Assembly (NCBI RefSeq): GCF_900108585.1
Contig: NZ_UESZ01000001.1
Location: 1,984,001-2,048,000, forward strand
DNA length: 64,000 nucleotides
DNA from: Branchiibius hedensis
Lineage (GTDB): Bacteria > Actinomycetota > Actinomycetes > Actinomycetales > Dermatophilaceae
Direction of reading: 5' to 3'
Of the stretch, positions 42,510 through 50,736 are shown one piece after another. Made by a program: the position numbers and the translations under genes. Below the pieces are notes generated by a model, which ran no database searches, was not told the DNA's origin, and worked only from the letters and a program-made list of their open reading frames with translations. How positions within the stretch are numbered: the stretch's first letter is position 1; each line of letters begins with the position of its first letter.

Positions 42510-44014
42510 CAACCACGACGGTCACTCTCGGTGTCGACATCGGCACCTCGAGCACCAAAGGTGTCCTGGTCGACCCGACGGGCACTCTGGTCGCTGCCAC
42601 CACCCGGTCGCACCGTCCGCAGCGCCCCAGACCCGGTCATGTCGAGATGGACGCTGAACTCTGGTGGGGCGAATTCGTCGATATCGCGAAGGAACTGGTA
42701 TCGACGAACCCGGACTGTGCCATCGCTGCCGTCGGGGTCAGCGGCATGGGGCCGTGCGTTCTGCTGACCGATGAGCACGATCGACCGTTGCGCCCGGCCA
42801 TCCTCTATGGTGTCGACACCCGCGCGACCGACCAGATCGCCCAATTGACGAAGCGATACGGCCAGGACGTCATTCTGCAACGGTGCGGATCCGCGCTGAC
42901 CAGCCAGGCGGTGGGACCCAAACTGGCCTGGGTGGCCCAGGAAGAACCGGAGGTGTTCACGCGAGCCCGGCGTCTCTACATGCCGAGTTCGTGGTTGGTG
43001 CGTCACCTCACCGGCGAGTACGTCCTGGACCAGCACTCAGCCAGCCAATGCACTCCGATGTACGACGCCGCGGCCGGCACGTGGTTGCAGCCGTGGGCGG
43101 ACGAGCTGGCCGGCGGTATCGAACTGCCGGCGCTGAAGTGGTCCGATGCCGTCGCGGGGACGATTACGGCCAACGCAGCAGCGCAAACCGGTCTCCCTGA
43201 GGGAGTTCCGGTTCTCACCGGCACCATCGATGCCTGGGCCGAGCAAGTCAGTGTCGGTGCCGTACGGCCCGGTGATCTGATGCTGATGTACGGAACGACG
43301 ATGTTCCTGGTCCTCACCGTCGACCAGCCGTTGCACGACGTCTCGCTGTGGGGCACTGCTGGAGTATTCGCCGGCACGCATTGCCTCGCCGGCGGAATGG
43401 CCACCAGCGGAGCCATCACCGGGTGGCTTGCCGATCTGACGGGTGCCGATCACGCCACCCTCATGGCCGAGGCCAGCCAATCCGCCCCCGGCTCAACAGG
43501 TTTGCTGACCTTGCCGTACTTCGCCGGCGAGCGCACGCCGATCATGGATCCGGACGCCCGTGGGGTCGTCGCCGGACTCACACTGGGCCATACCCGTGGC
43601 GACTTGTACCGATCCGCCTTGGAGGCAACGGCGTTCGGGGTGCGGCACAACCTCGAGGCCTTCGAGGCTGCCGGTGGCCGGATCGACCGGATCGTCGCCG
43701 TCGGCGGTGGCGCCCAGCAGGACGTGTGGCCGCAGATCGTCACCGACGTAACCGGCCGCGAACAGGTCATTCCGTCGGTCACCATCGGCGCGGCGTACGG
43801 CGATGCCTACCTGGCCGCGCGAGCGCTGGGCTCCGCGGACATCGACCAGTGGAACCCGCCAGCCGGGACATGTCGTCCTCAGTCCGCCCCGCAGACGACG
43901 TATGACCGTCTCTACCCGCTCTACCGGGATCTCTATCTCGCGTCACGGGACGTAGTCCACGCCCTGACCCGGTTCCAACACGACGCATCCGATGCATCAC
44001 ACCAGGAGGATTGA
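42506..44014 (+). CDS. FGGY-family carbohydrate kinase (xylulokinase-like; D-ribulokinase candidate)
   Basis: 502 aa. N-terminal FGGY phosphate loop GVDIGTSSTKGVLVD (9-23), HVEMDAELWW, GVSGMGP, and a C-terminal RIVAVGGGAQQDVWPQIV adenosine-binding region. Family members phosphorylate ketopentoses, glycerol or gluconate. In this operon the isomerase would yield a ketose, so the kinase probably makes ribulose or xylulose 5-phosphate. Exact specificity cannot be read from the sequence. Confidence 0.88.
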   Translation: MTTTTVTLGVDIGTSSTKGVLVDPTGTLVAATTRSHRPQRPRPGHVEMDAELWWGEFVDIAKELVSTNPDCAIAAVGVSGMGPCVLLTDEHDRPLRPAILYGVDTRATDQIAQLTKRYGQDVILQRCGSALTSQAVGPKLAWVAQEEPEVFTRARRLYMPSSWLVRHLTGEYVLDQHSASQCTPMYDAAAGTWLQPWADELAGGIELPALKWSDAVAGTITANAAAQTGLPEGVPVLTGTIDAWAEQVSVGAVRPGDLMLMYGTTMFLVLTVDQPLHDVSLWGTAGVFAGTHCLAGGMATSGAITGWLADLTGADHATLMAEASQSAPGSTGLLTLPYFAGERTPIMDPDARGVVAGLTLGHTRGDLYRSALEATAFGVRHNLEAFEAAGGRIDRIVAVGGGAQQDVWPQIVTDVTGREQVIPSVTIGAAYGDAYLAARALGSADIDQWNPPAGTCRPQSAPQTTYDRLYPLYRDLYLASRDVVHALTRFQHDASDASHQED

Positions 44015-45648
44015 TGACTGCGTACGCAGTTCCGACGATCGAACAAGCACCCACCGCACAGGAGGGCGCGGTCTACACCGTCGCCAGCGGAGACCTGCGA
44101 CCGGCCGCGAACGAGACCTGCTGGCCGGTCCAGCAGAAGCTCGAAGCGGATTTCACCGCAGCTGTGCAATCCCTGGGGTACCAGGTGATTCGGGGCCACG
44201 AACCCGACCCGGTGAAGGGTCACGGCTTCCTGGACAGTCAGCGCGCTGGCATCGAAGCCTTCCGTAGCATTCCGCGCGACGCACCGCTGGTGGTCGTCGA
44301 AGCCGTCTGGGAGTACAGCCACCATGTGCTGGCCGGGTTGCGCAGCCACCGCGGGCCAATCCTGGTCGTCGCGAACTGGGCCGGTGAGTTCCCAGGGCTG
44401 GTGGGACTGCTCAACCTCGCCGGCAGTATGACCAAAGCGGGCATCGACTACTCCGTGCTGTGGAGCCCGGACTTCGCCGACCAGTGGAGCCGCGACCGCC
44501 TCAAGGAATGGCTGGACACCGGCCGCATCGACCACGACGTCACCCACGTCCATGACCTCGGCCCGTTGCCCGCCAGCGACGAAACCAAGTTGGGGCAGGC
44601 CCTGGCCACCCAGTTGAAGGAGCAGAAGGCGATCGCCGGTGTCTTCGACGAGGGCTGCATGGGGATGTACAACGCCATCTTCGACGACGAACTCATCAAC
44701 GCCTTCGGGCTCTACAAGGAGCGCCTGTCACAGAGCGCGCTGGTCTACGAAATGAGTCGGGTGACCGACGAGGAAGCCGAGGGGATCTACACCTGGCTCA
44801 AAGACCGCGGAATGACCTTCCACCTCGGATCCGATGAGAAGACGGAATTGACCGAGGCCCAATTGCTCAGCCAGTTCCGGATGTACATCGCCGCCCTGCG
44901 GATCGCCGACGACTTCGGCCTGGACGCGGTCGGTATTCAGTACCAGCAGGGGTTGAAGGACACCGTCCCAGCCAGCGACCTGGCCGAAGGTCTGCTCAAC
45001 AACGTGGAACGACCCCCCGTCTTCAGCCGGGACGGATCCCGCGAGTTGTACGCCGGTAAAGCTTTGCCGCACTTCAACGAGGTCGACTGGGGCGTCGCGG
45101 TCGACTCCCTCGCCACCAACCGCATCTGGTCGGCGATGGGTCTGGACCCCGCCACCACGCTGCACGACATCCGCTGGGGCGAGGACTACGACGGCGAATT
45201 CGTGTGGGTGTGGGAGATCTCCGGGTCGGTGCCTGCATCGCACAACGGCGGCTACGACAAGTCGTGGAGTATGCGTCAACCGCCCATGTTCTTTCCCCTT
45301 GGCGGGGGCACCCTCAGTGGCGTGTCCAAGCCCGGATCCGTCGTGTGGTCACGGGTTTTCATCATGGACGGCGTACTGCACGCCGACCTCGGACGCGCGA
45401 CGTCCGTGACCTTGCCGAAGGAGGAGACTGATCGTCGGCTGTCGGAGACGAACCCGCAGTGGCCGATCATGCACGCGGTCTTGCACGGGGTGAACCGCGA
45501 TCAGTTCATGGCGCGGCACCGCGCCAACCATCTCAACGTCGCCTACGCACCCGATGAAGAGACGGCGGACAAGGCGCTGGCGGCCAAGGCAGCGATGTTC
45601 GATGCCCTCGGTATCCAGGTACACCTGTGTGGAGTGCAGTTGCCGTAA
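44014..45648 (+). CDS. L-fucose/L-arabinose isomerase superfamily protein (D-arabinose isomerase candidate)
   Basis: 544 aa. Recognised by the fucose/arabinose isomerase fold features: VANWAGEFPGLVGLLNLAGS, FDEGCMGMYNAIFDDEL with acidic metal-ligand candidates, and a C-terminal beta-rich domain (GSVVWSRVFIMDG). Fucose isomerases characteristically also convert D-arabinose to D-ribulose, which fits release of D-arabinose by the GH172/GH116 pair. AGGAGG lies before the ATG at 44014, which shares its A with the kinase stop. Last gene of the operon. Confidence 0.78.
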   Translation: MTAYAVPTIEQAPTAQEGAVYTVASGDLRPAANETCWPVQQKLEADFTAAVQSLGYQVIRGHEPDPVKGHGFLDSQRAGIEAFRSIPRDAPLVVVEAVWEYSHHVLAGLRSHRGPILVVANWAGEFPGLVGLLNLAGSMTKAGIDYSVLWSPDFADQWSRDRLKEWLDTGRIDHDVTHVHDLGPLPASDETKLGQALATQLKEQKAIAGVFDEGCMGMYNAIFDDELINAFGLYKERLSQSALVYEMSRVTDEEAEGIYTWLKDRGMTFHLGSDEKTELTEAQLLSQFRMYIAALRIADDFGLDAVGIQYQQGLKDTVPASDLAEGLLNNVERPPVFSRDGSRELYAGKALPHFNEVDWGVAVDSLATNRIWSAMGLDPATTLHDIRWGEDYDGEFVWVWEISGSVPASHNGGYDKSWSMRQPPMFFPLGGGTLSGVSKPGSVVWSRVFIMDGVLHADLGRATSVTLPKEETDRRLSETNPQWPIMHAVLHGVNRDQFMARHRANHLNVAYAPDEETADKALAAKAAMFDALGIQVHLCGVQLP

Positions 45649-45660
45649 GCCCGGTGGCCG

Positions 45661-45687
45661 CCCGTCGCTGGCTCAGCCGGCGGCGGG
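45661..45687. terminator. Hairpin between convergent operon ends
   Basis: A 13-bp GC-rich stem with two G-U pairs lies 13 bp after the isomerase stop and overlaps the end of the convergent DUF3152 gene. No T-tract, so it is only a possible bidirectional terminator. Confidence 0.4.
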
Positions 45688-46473
45688 TCGCTGCGGCCAC
45701 GGCCACGCCTTGCAACCCTGCAGCCCCATAGACTGCTGCTGCATGACCGGCGCGTAGTCCCCCGCCTTGGCGCAGTGCTGGTGCGGGTGACCCAGGATGT
45801 GGCCGACCTCGTGGTTGACCATGTACGCGTGGTAGGCCGCGAGGTCCTTGCCGAAGTACGGGACGCCGAGCATCCATCGCTCGTAGTTCAAAGTCGCCCG
45901 CCCGTTGTTGCCGCACGACCACTCGCCGTGGGTATCCAAGGGCGCACAGAGTTTGTTGACCGTGTCCGGGCTGGCCAGCGTGATCGCCAGTATCGGCTTC
46001 CGGCCCTTGGCGAGTTCGGCGGCGGTCAACTGCACGAAGCGCACGTGGTCCACGCCCTGCCAGCCGCGGGCGTTCAGCAGGTCGGCGCCCACGGTCTTCG
46101 CGATGGTGGCGTTGTCGGCGCCCAACCCGTTCTCGATCTGCAGGATGTAGGTGATCTCGCGACCGCTGGTCGCTGTGGTGGTCTGCGGCACCGTCACCGT
46201 GGTGAACGTGCCCGTGCCCCGGGTGGGCACCACCACCGGGGTGCTGCTGGGGCTGGCGACCGGCGTTGTCGTTGTCGTTGCTGCGACGGTCGAGGACGAG
46301 GCGGACGCAGTCGGACGCGCACTCGGCACGTCCCCACCCGACTCATGCAGGAATCCCGCGAGTGCGCTGACACCGACCACTCCGACCACCGCCGCCGCGA
46401 TAGTCCGTCGGCGGCGCATCACGTCAGGGTGGCCAGGTTCTGGCGAATCCCGCGGCGGCACAGGATCACTCAT
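45673..46473 (-). CDS. DUF3152 exported protein, putative zinc metalloprotease
   Basis: 266 aa. A cytoplasmic N-terminus of about 20 residues is followed by a membrane anchor (IAAAVVGVVGVSALAGFL), a Ser/Thr/Pro linker and the DUF3152 domain from about residue 110. The domain contains NHEVGHILGHPHQHC, an HExGHxxGH zinc-binding motif like that of metzincin-type proteases. Extracytoplasmic. The start ATG overlaps the xerC stop (ATGA), so it is expressed with xerC. Substrate unknown. Confidence 0.82.
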   Translation of the reverse strand: MSDPVPPRDSPEPGHPDVMRRRRTIAAAVVGVVGVSALAGFLHESGGDVPSARPTASASSSTVAATTTTTPVASPSSTPVVVPTRGTGTFTTVTVPQTTTATSGREITYILQIENGLGADNATIAKTVGADLLNARGWQGVDHVRFVQLTAAELAKGRKPILAITLASPDTVNKLCAPLDTHGEWSCGNNGRATLNYERWMLGVPYFGKDLAAYHAYMVNHEVGHILGHPHQHCAKAGDYAPVMQQQSMGLQGCKAWPWPQRPAAG

Positions 46474-47393
46474 GCGCGAGGATGCGCCTTCGCAAACGAC
46501 GACCGCAAACGTTCCACAGACACGTGAGTGTAGATCTGGGTCGTCGACAAGCTCGCATGCCCCAGCAACTCCTGCACCGTGCGCAGGTCGGCGCCGCCTT
46601 CCAGCAGGTGCGTTGCCGCCGAGTGACGCAACCCGTGCGGTCCCAGGTGCGGCGCATCGGGCACGTGCTCCAGCAGAGCCGTGAGCACCCGACGGACCGT
46701 GCGTGGATCGATCCGGCCACCCCGAGCGCCGAGAAAAAGCGCTGGCGGGCTCTGCGCTGTCACGACGCTGGGCCGCCCACGGGTCAACCAATGATCGATC
46801 GCCTCGGCGGCGGGCACACCGTAAGGCACGACGCGTTGTTTGTCGCCCTTGCCGGTCACCCGTACCACGCGAGCACCGCGATCCAGGTCGTCGATGTCCA
46901 GGCCGCACAACTCGCCCACCCGGATTCCGCTGGCGTAGAGCAACTCGAGCATGGCCCGATCCCGCAAGTGGGTGGGCGCGGCGTCATCGGCGGCGACAGC
47001 GGCGACGTCCAAGAGGTGACCGGCCTCGGACTGCCGCAGCACCCCGGGCAGTGTGTGGTGACGTTTGGGTGAGACCAACCGAACAGCAGGGTCCATTGCC
47101 AGTCGCTGCGTGCGCGCCGCCCACCCGAAGAACGCCCGTGCGGACGCGGCGCGGCGACTCACCGTGGACCGCGCGCCGCCGCCTGCGTCGATACCGGCCA
47201 GCCAGGTGCGCAGGTCCGCCAGCCCGACGTCGGACCACCGTTCCAGCGCACCGGCCAGCAGATGCGATTCGAGGTGCCGCAGATCGGTGAGGTAGGCGCG
47301 AATGGTGTGCTCAGACCGTCCGCGCTCAAGGCGCAGATACCGCTCGAACTCCCCCAGCAGTTCTGCAGGCAGCAAACGGGTCGGTGAGGTCAC
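46470..47393 (-). CDS. xerC: Tyrosine recombinase XerC
   Basis: 307 aa. Resolves chromosome dimers at dif with XerD. N-terminal SAM-like domain (LLGEFERYLRLERGRSEHTIRAY-type start), then the catalytic domain with Arg in GIRVGELCGL, Lys in TGKGDKQR, HGLRHSAATHLL (His, Arg), LGHASLSTTQIY (His and the nucleophile Tyr). All six catalytic residues are present. Its place between rpsB and dprA/comM is the usual one for actinobacterial xerC. GTG start with a -10 box six bases before it. Confidence 0.93.
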   Translation of the reverse strand: MTSPTRLLPAELLGEFERYLRLERGRSEHTIRAYLTDLRHLESHLLAGALERWSDVGLADLRTWLAGIDAGGGARSTVSRRAASARAFFGWAARTQRLAMDPAVRLVSPKRHHTLPGVLRQSEAGHLLDVAAVAADDAAPTHLRDRAMLELLYASGIRVGELCGLDIDDLDRGARVVRVTGKGDKQRVVPYGVPAAEAIDHWLTRGRPSVVTAQSPPALFLGARGGRIDPRTVRRVLTALLEHVPDAPHLGPHGLRHSAATHLLEGGADLRTVQELLGHASLSTTQIYTHVSVERLRSSFAKAHPRA

Positions 47394-47399
47394 CCCTGC

Positions 47400-47405
47400 A
47401 GGCTA
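47400..47405 (-). promoter_or_regulatory. -10 box of a leaderless promoter
   Basis: TAGCCT on the minus strand, six bases before the xerC GTG. Confidence 0.55.
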
Positions 47406-47447
47406 CAAACCGTGCGGATGCGGGTCACTCGGGACGCGCCGCGGGGC

Positions 47448-48827
47448 TCATCCGACCAGCGATCCGACCGCCGCCTCAAACACCTCTCGGTGCCGCGCGA
47501 CATCCTGCTCGCTGGTGACGGGGCACATCAGCGCCATGTTGTGGAACGGCGTCAGCAGGATGCCACGATTAGCCAGATAAACGTGCAGGTAGTCCTCGAG
47601 CAACGGGTCCGCGCAGGCGGCGGACTCGGTGCCGTTGCGCGGCGCGGGATCCGCGAACCGGTACTCGGTGCGGGCTCCCAACTGGCTCACCGACCACGGC
47701 AGCCGGTACCGGTCGATGACCTGCTGGACGTCCTCGGTGAACCGGCTCGCCAGAGCGATCATGTGCTCGAAGGCAGAGGCGGTCAGAACCTGCTCGAGCG
47801 TGGCTCGCATCGCGGCCACCGACAACGGGTTGCCGGCCAGGGTGCCACCGACGCCGCCCATGTCGACCAGATCCAGGTCGGTACGCCGCAGCGCCAGGTC
47901 CGCGAGCTCCTCGCTCAATCCGTAGGCACCACAGGGTATTCCGCCGCCGATGGACTTGCCGATGATCACGATGTCCGGCTCCAGCCCCCACGCTGCGGTC
48001 GCACCTCCCGGACCGGCCGAGAAGGTGTGGGTTTCATCGTTGATCAGCAACGCGCCGTACCGCCGGGTCAGGTCGCGCACGCCCTGGAGGTACCCCGGCT
48101 CGGGCAACACGATCCCGATGTTGGTCAGCGCGGGCTCCATCAGCACGGCGGCCACGTCACCGTGCGCGAGTTGCTGTTCCAGTCCGGCCAGGTCATTGAA
48201 CTCGGCCACCCGACTGGTCTGGGTCACAGCCACCGGCGCACCCACGTTGCCCGGGCGGTCGATTCCGTCTCCGTCCGGGCCGACGACGATCAGCGATTCG
48301 TCGACCGAGCCGTGATAGCAGTACGCGTTGAACAAGATCTTCGGTCGACCGGTCAGCGCCCGGACCAGCCGGATCGCCCAGCGGTTCGCATCGGTCGCGG
48401 TCAGCGAGAAACTCCACTTGGCCGCGCCGAACCGCCGGGTCAGCTCGGCACCCACCCACTCCGCGTCCGGCGTCGGCAGCATCGTGGTCAGACCCCCCTG
48501 GGTGACGATCCGTTGCTGGATCGCCGCGACGGTGGGCGCCGGAGAATGCCCCGCCATAGCGCCCGTGTCGCCGAGTGCGAAGTCGATGTACTCATGGCCG
48601 TCGATGTCGAAAACCCGGTTCCCGACGGCCCGATCCACATAGATCGGAAACCCACTGGCCAGCTTGTTCATCCACGTCATCGGCACTCGGCCGAACAGGT
48701 GGTCGGCGGACGAGTAGGCGGCCTGGGAACGTGGATGAGCTGCGGCGAACTGATCGACCTCGCGCTGGTAGAGCATCGCCAGACGCTCCCGGTCGATCAC
48801 GGTCTGTGGCACGGACGGCTCTGTCAT
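47448..48827 (-). CDS. Class III aminotransferase, glutamate-1-semialdehyde aminomutase-like
   Basis: 459 aa PLP enzyme. LLINDETHTFSAGPGGATA holds the cofactor-contacting Asp, and the Schiff-base lysine is in IIGKSIGGGIPCGAYG. VDIDGHEYIDFALGDTGAM-type sequence near residue 75 is typical of the group. The usual NSGTEA phosphate-binding segment reads TATDANRWAIRL, as in a branch of uncharacterised transaminases, so it is probably not HemL. The ATG at 48827 follows a -10 box by seven bases. Substrate unknown. Confidence 0.82.
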   Translation of the reverse strand: MTEPSVPQTVIDRERLAMLYQREVDQFAAAHPRSQAAYSSADHLFGRVPMTWMNKLASGFPIYVDRAVGNRVFDIDGHEYIDFALGDTGAMAGHSPAPTVAAIQQRIVTQGGLTTMLPTPDAEWVGAELTRRFGAAKWSFSLTATDANRWAIRLVRALTGRPKILFNAYCYHGSVDESLIVVGPDGDGIDRPGNVGAPVAVTQTSRVAEFNDLAGLEQQLAHGDVAAVLMEPALTNIGIVLPEPGYLQGVRDLTRRYGALLINDETHTFSAGPGGATAAWGLEPDIVIIGKSIGGGIPCGAYGLSEELADLALRRTDLDLVDMGGVGGTLAGNPLSVAAMRATLEQVLTASAFEHMIALASRFTEDVQQVIDRYRLPWSVSQLGARTEYRFADPAPRNGTESAACADPLLEDYLHVYLANRGILLTPFHNMALMCPVTSEQDVARHREVFEAAVGSLVG

Positions 48828-48834
48828 GGCCGCG

Positions 48835-48840
48835 ACTCTA
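48835..48840 (-). promoter_or_regulatory. -10 box of a leaderless promoter
   Basis: TAGAGT on the minus strand, seven bases before the aminotransferase ATG. Confidence 0.55.
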
Positions 48841-48889
48841 GTGCGGCTCGGATCTGCTGGAACCGGCATTGGCGGTCTCCGTCCCGGGT

Positions 48890-48895
48890 TAGTTT
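48890..48895 (+). promoter_or_regulatory. -10 box of a leaderless promoter
   Basis: TAGTTT six bases before the GTG of the HNH nuclease gene. Confidence 0.5.
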
Positions 48896-48901
48896 TCTGC
48901 G

Positions 48902-49597
48902 GTGACCCGCCGACCGATGACGTTCGCCGCGGCCGCCCTTACCGGTGTGGCCCTCGTCCTCCCCGTTGACCTGCCCGCCCAAGCCGCCACCCCAACCGCG
49001 CTCAGCGTGGCGCAACGCCTGACGGTGAAGGGCCGGGCCCCCAAGACGGGGTACGACCGGGCGAAGTTCGGCACCGCATGGACCGACAACAACCCCGCGC
49101 CGTGGGGACACAACGGGTGTTCGACGCGCGAAGACATCTTGCGACGGGATCTGTCCCAGCTCCGTTTCAAGAAATCGGGCCGATGCACCCGCGTCGTCAC
49201 CACGGGGCGCCTCACCGACCCGTACACCGGCAAGGTCATCAACTTCGTCCGTGGCCGGGGAACCTCAAGCAAGGTGCAGATCGATCACGTGGTCCCGCTG
49301 GCCGACGCCTGGCAGAAGGGTGCGCAGCAGTGGAGCACCGCCACCCGGGTTGCCTTCGCCAACGACCCGTTGAATCTGCTCGCCGTCGACGGCCCGACCA
49401 ACCAGAAGAAGGGTGCCGGAGACGCCGCCACCTGGCTGCCGCCGAACAAGGGTTTCCGATGCCGGTACGTCGCCCTGCAGGTTGCGGTCAAAGCAAAGTA
49501 CCGTGCGTGGGTGACCGCCGCGGAGAAGTCGGCAATGATCCGAATCCTCCAGGGCTGCAAGGGAATGAAACTGCCAACCGAGCCCGGTGGTCGTTAA
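48902..49597 (+). CDS. Secreted HNH endonuclease family protein (DUF1524-like)
   Basis: 231 aa. Signal peptide at residues 1-28 (cleavage after AQAA). The HNH core is VQIDHVVPLADAWQKGAQQW with the catalytic His, followed by FANDPLNLLAVDGPTNQKKG with the Asn and metal-binding region. Cysteines at CSTRED, RCTRVV, FRCRY and GCKG could form two disulfides, as expected outside the cell. Probably an extracellular nuclease for DNA scavenging or competition. Its last four bases overlap convergent dprA. Confidence 0.85.
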   Translation: MTRRPMTFAAAALTGVALVLPVDLPAQAATPTALSVAQRLTVKGRAPKTGYDRAKFGTAWTDNNPAPWGHNGCSTREDILRRDLSQLRFKKSGRCTRVVTTGRLTDPYTGKVINFVRGRGTSSKVQIDHVVPLADAWQKGAQQWSTATRVAFANDPLNLLAVDGPTNQKKGAGDAATWLPPNKGFRCRYVALQVAVKAKYRAWVTAAEKSAMIRILQGCKGMKLPTEPGGR

Positions 49598-50736
49598 CCG
49601 GGTGCATCCTGCGGACGGCGGCGCCACCCACCGGCGCTGCGCTCCACGCGTCCGGTCAGTTCCAACGACCCCAGCGCCGCCATGACCTCCTGACCGCTGA
49701 CGCCGGCGATCACCGCCAGTCGGTCCACCGTGGTCGCACGTAACTTGGGCAACGACTCGAACACCCGTCGCGGCACCTCGGCGAGGTCGTCGTACACCAA
49801 CGTCAACTCATCCCGCTCCGGAGCCAGGAGCCCCTCCCCGATGGGGGCGACCAACTCCACACACTGCGCCGCACTGCTGACCAGGACCGCACGGCCGTCG
49901 CGGATCCAGGCGTTCGTCCCGGCGGACGCCGCGCTGGTCACCGGTCCGGGGACTGCCGCCAGCACCCGACCCAACCGCTCGGCGTGCCCCGCCGAACTCA
50001 GAGCACCGGAGCGTAGCCCGGCCTCCACCACGACCGTCCCGGCGGTCACCGCGGCGATCAAGCGGTTGCGGGCCAAAAACCGCTCACGCCGTGGCGATGC
50101 GCCCGGTGGTGCTTCGGACAGGACCAGGCCCGTGGCCCGGATCTGATCCAGCAACTGACTGTGAGCCAGCGGGTAGGGCCGATCGACCCCGCCGGCCAGG
50201 ATCGCGATGGTCGGGACTTCGGCGGCCAGGGCACCGCGATGGGCGGCCGCGTCGATCCCGAACGCGGCACCGGACACCACCAGGTAGCCGGAACTGGCCA
50301 GGTCGTAACCGAACTCGCCCGCGACGTGCAGGCCGTAAGAGGTTGCAGCACGAGACCCCACCACCGCCACACTGCGCATCCAGTCGACATCCGCCATGGC
50401 GCCACGGGCCCACAGAGTGAACGGGGCAAACTCCAGATCGTCCAGCCCGGGCGGCCACCCAGGCAGCCCCGCAAACAGCAGCCGGGCGCCGGCTTGGTGG
50501 GTGTTCCACAACACCTGCTCCAGATCGAGTGCTTGCACCCGCGGCTGGCACCGATCGAAGTGGCCACCTGCATTGCTGCTGATCGCTGCCCACGCCCGTG
50601 CCGCACCCAATTCACGGATCACCGGGGCGAGCTTCGTGTCCATCGGCTCGACCACCACGGACAACGCGACCCGCGCCGACAACTCCGCATCCGTCCTGAC
50701 CTGGTCGGCTTCAACACCGAGTTTGGCGTTGCTCAT
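49594..50736 (-). CDS. dprA: DNA processing protein DprA
   Basis: 380 aa. Loads RecA on incoming single-stranded DNA. The Rossmann-type core is complete: VAVVGSRAATSYG, VSGAAFGIDAAAH, AGGVDRPYPLAH, SEAPPGASP and RFLARNRLIAA. A C-terminal winged helix starts near residue 320 (TTVDRLAVIAGVSGQEVMAA). The ATG overlaps the comM stop. Confidence 0.94.
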   Translation of the reverse strand: MSNAKLGVEADQVRTDAELSARVALSVVVEPMDTKLAPVIRELGAARAWAAISSNAGGHFDRCQPRVQALDLEQVLWNTHQAGARLLFAGLPGWPPGLDDLEFAPFTLWARGAMADVDWMRSVAVVGSRAATSYGLHVAGEFGYDLASSGYLVVSGAAFGIDAAAHRGALAAEVPTIAILAGGVDRPYPLAHSQLLDQIRATGLVLSEAPPGASPRRERFLARNRLIAAVTAGTVVVEAGLRSGALSSAGHAERLGRVLAAVPGPVTSAASAGTNAWIRDGRAVLVSSAAQCVELVAPIGEGLLAPERDELTLVYDDLAEVPRRVFESLPKLRATTVDRLAVIAGVSGQEVMAALGSLELTGRVERSAGGWRRRPQDAPG

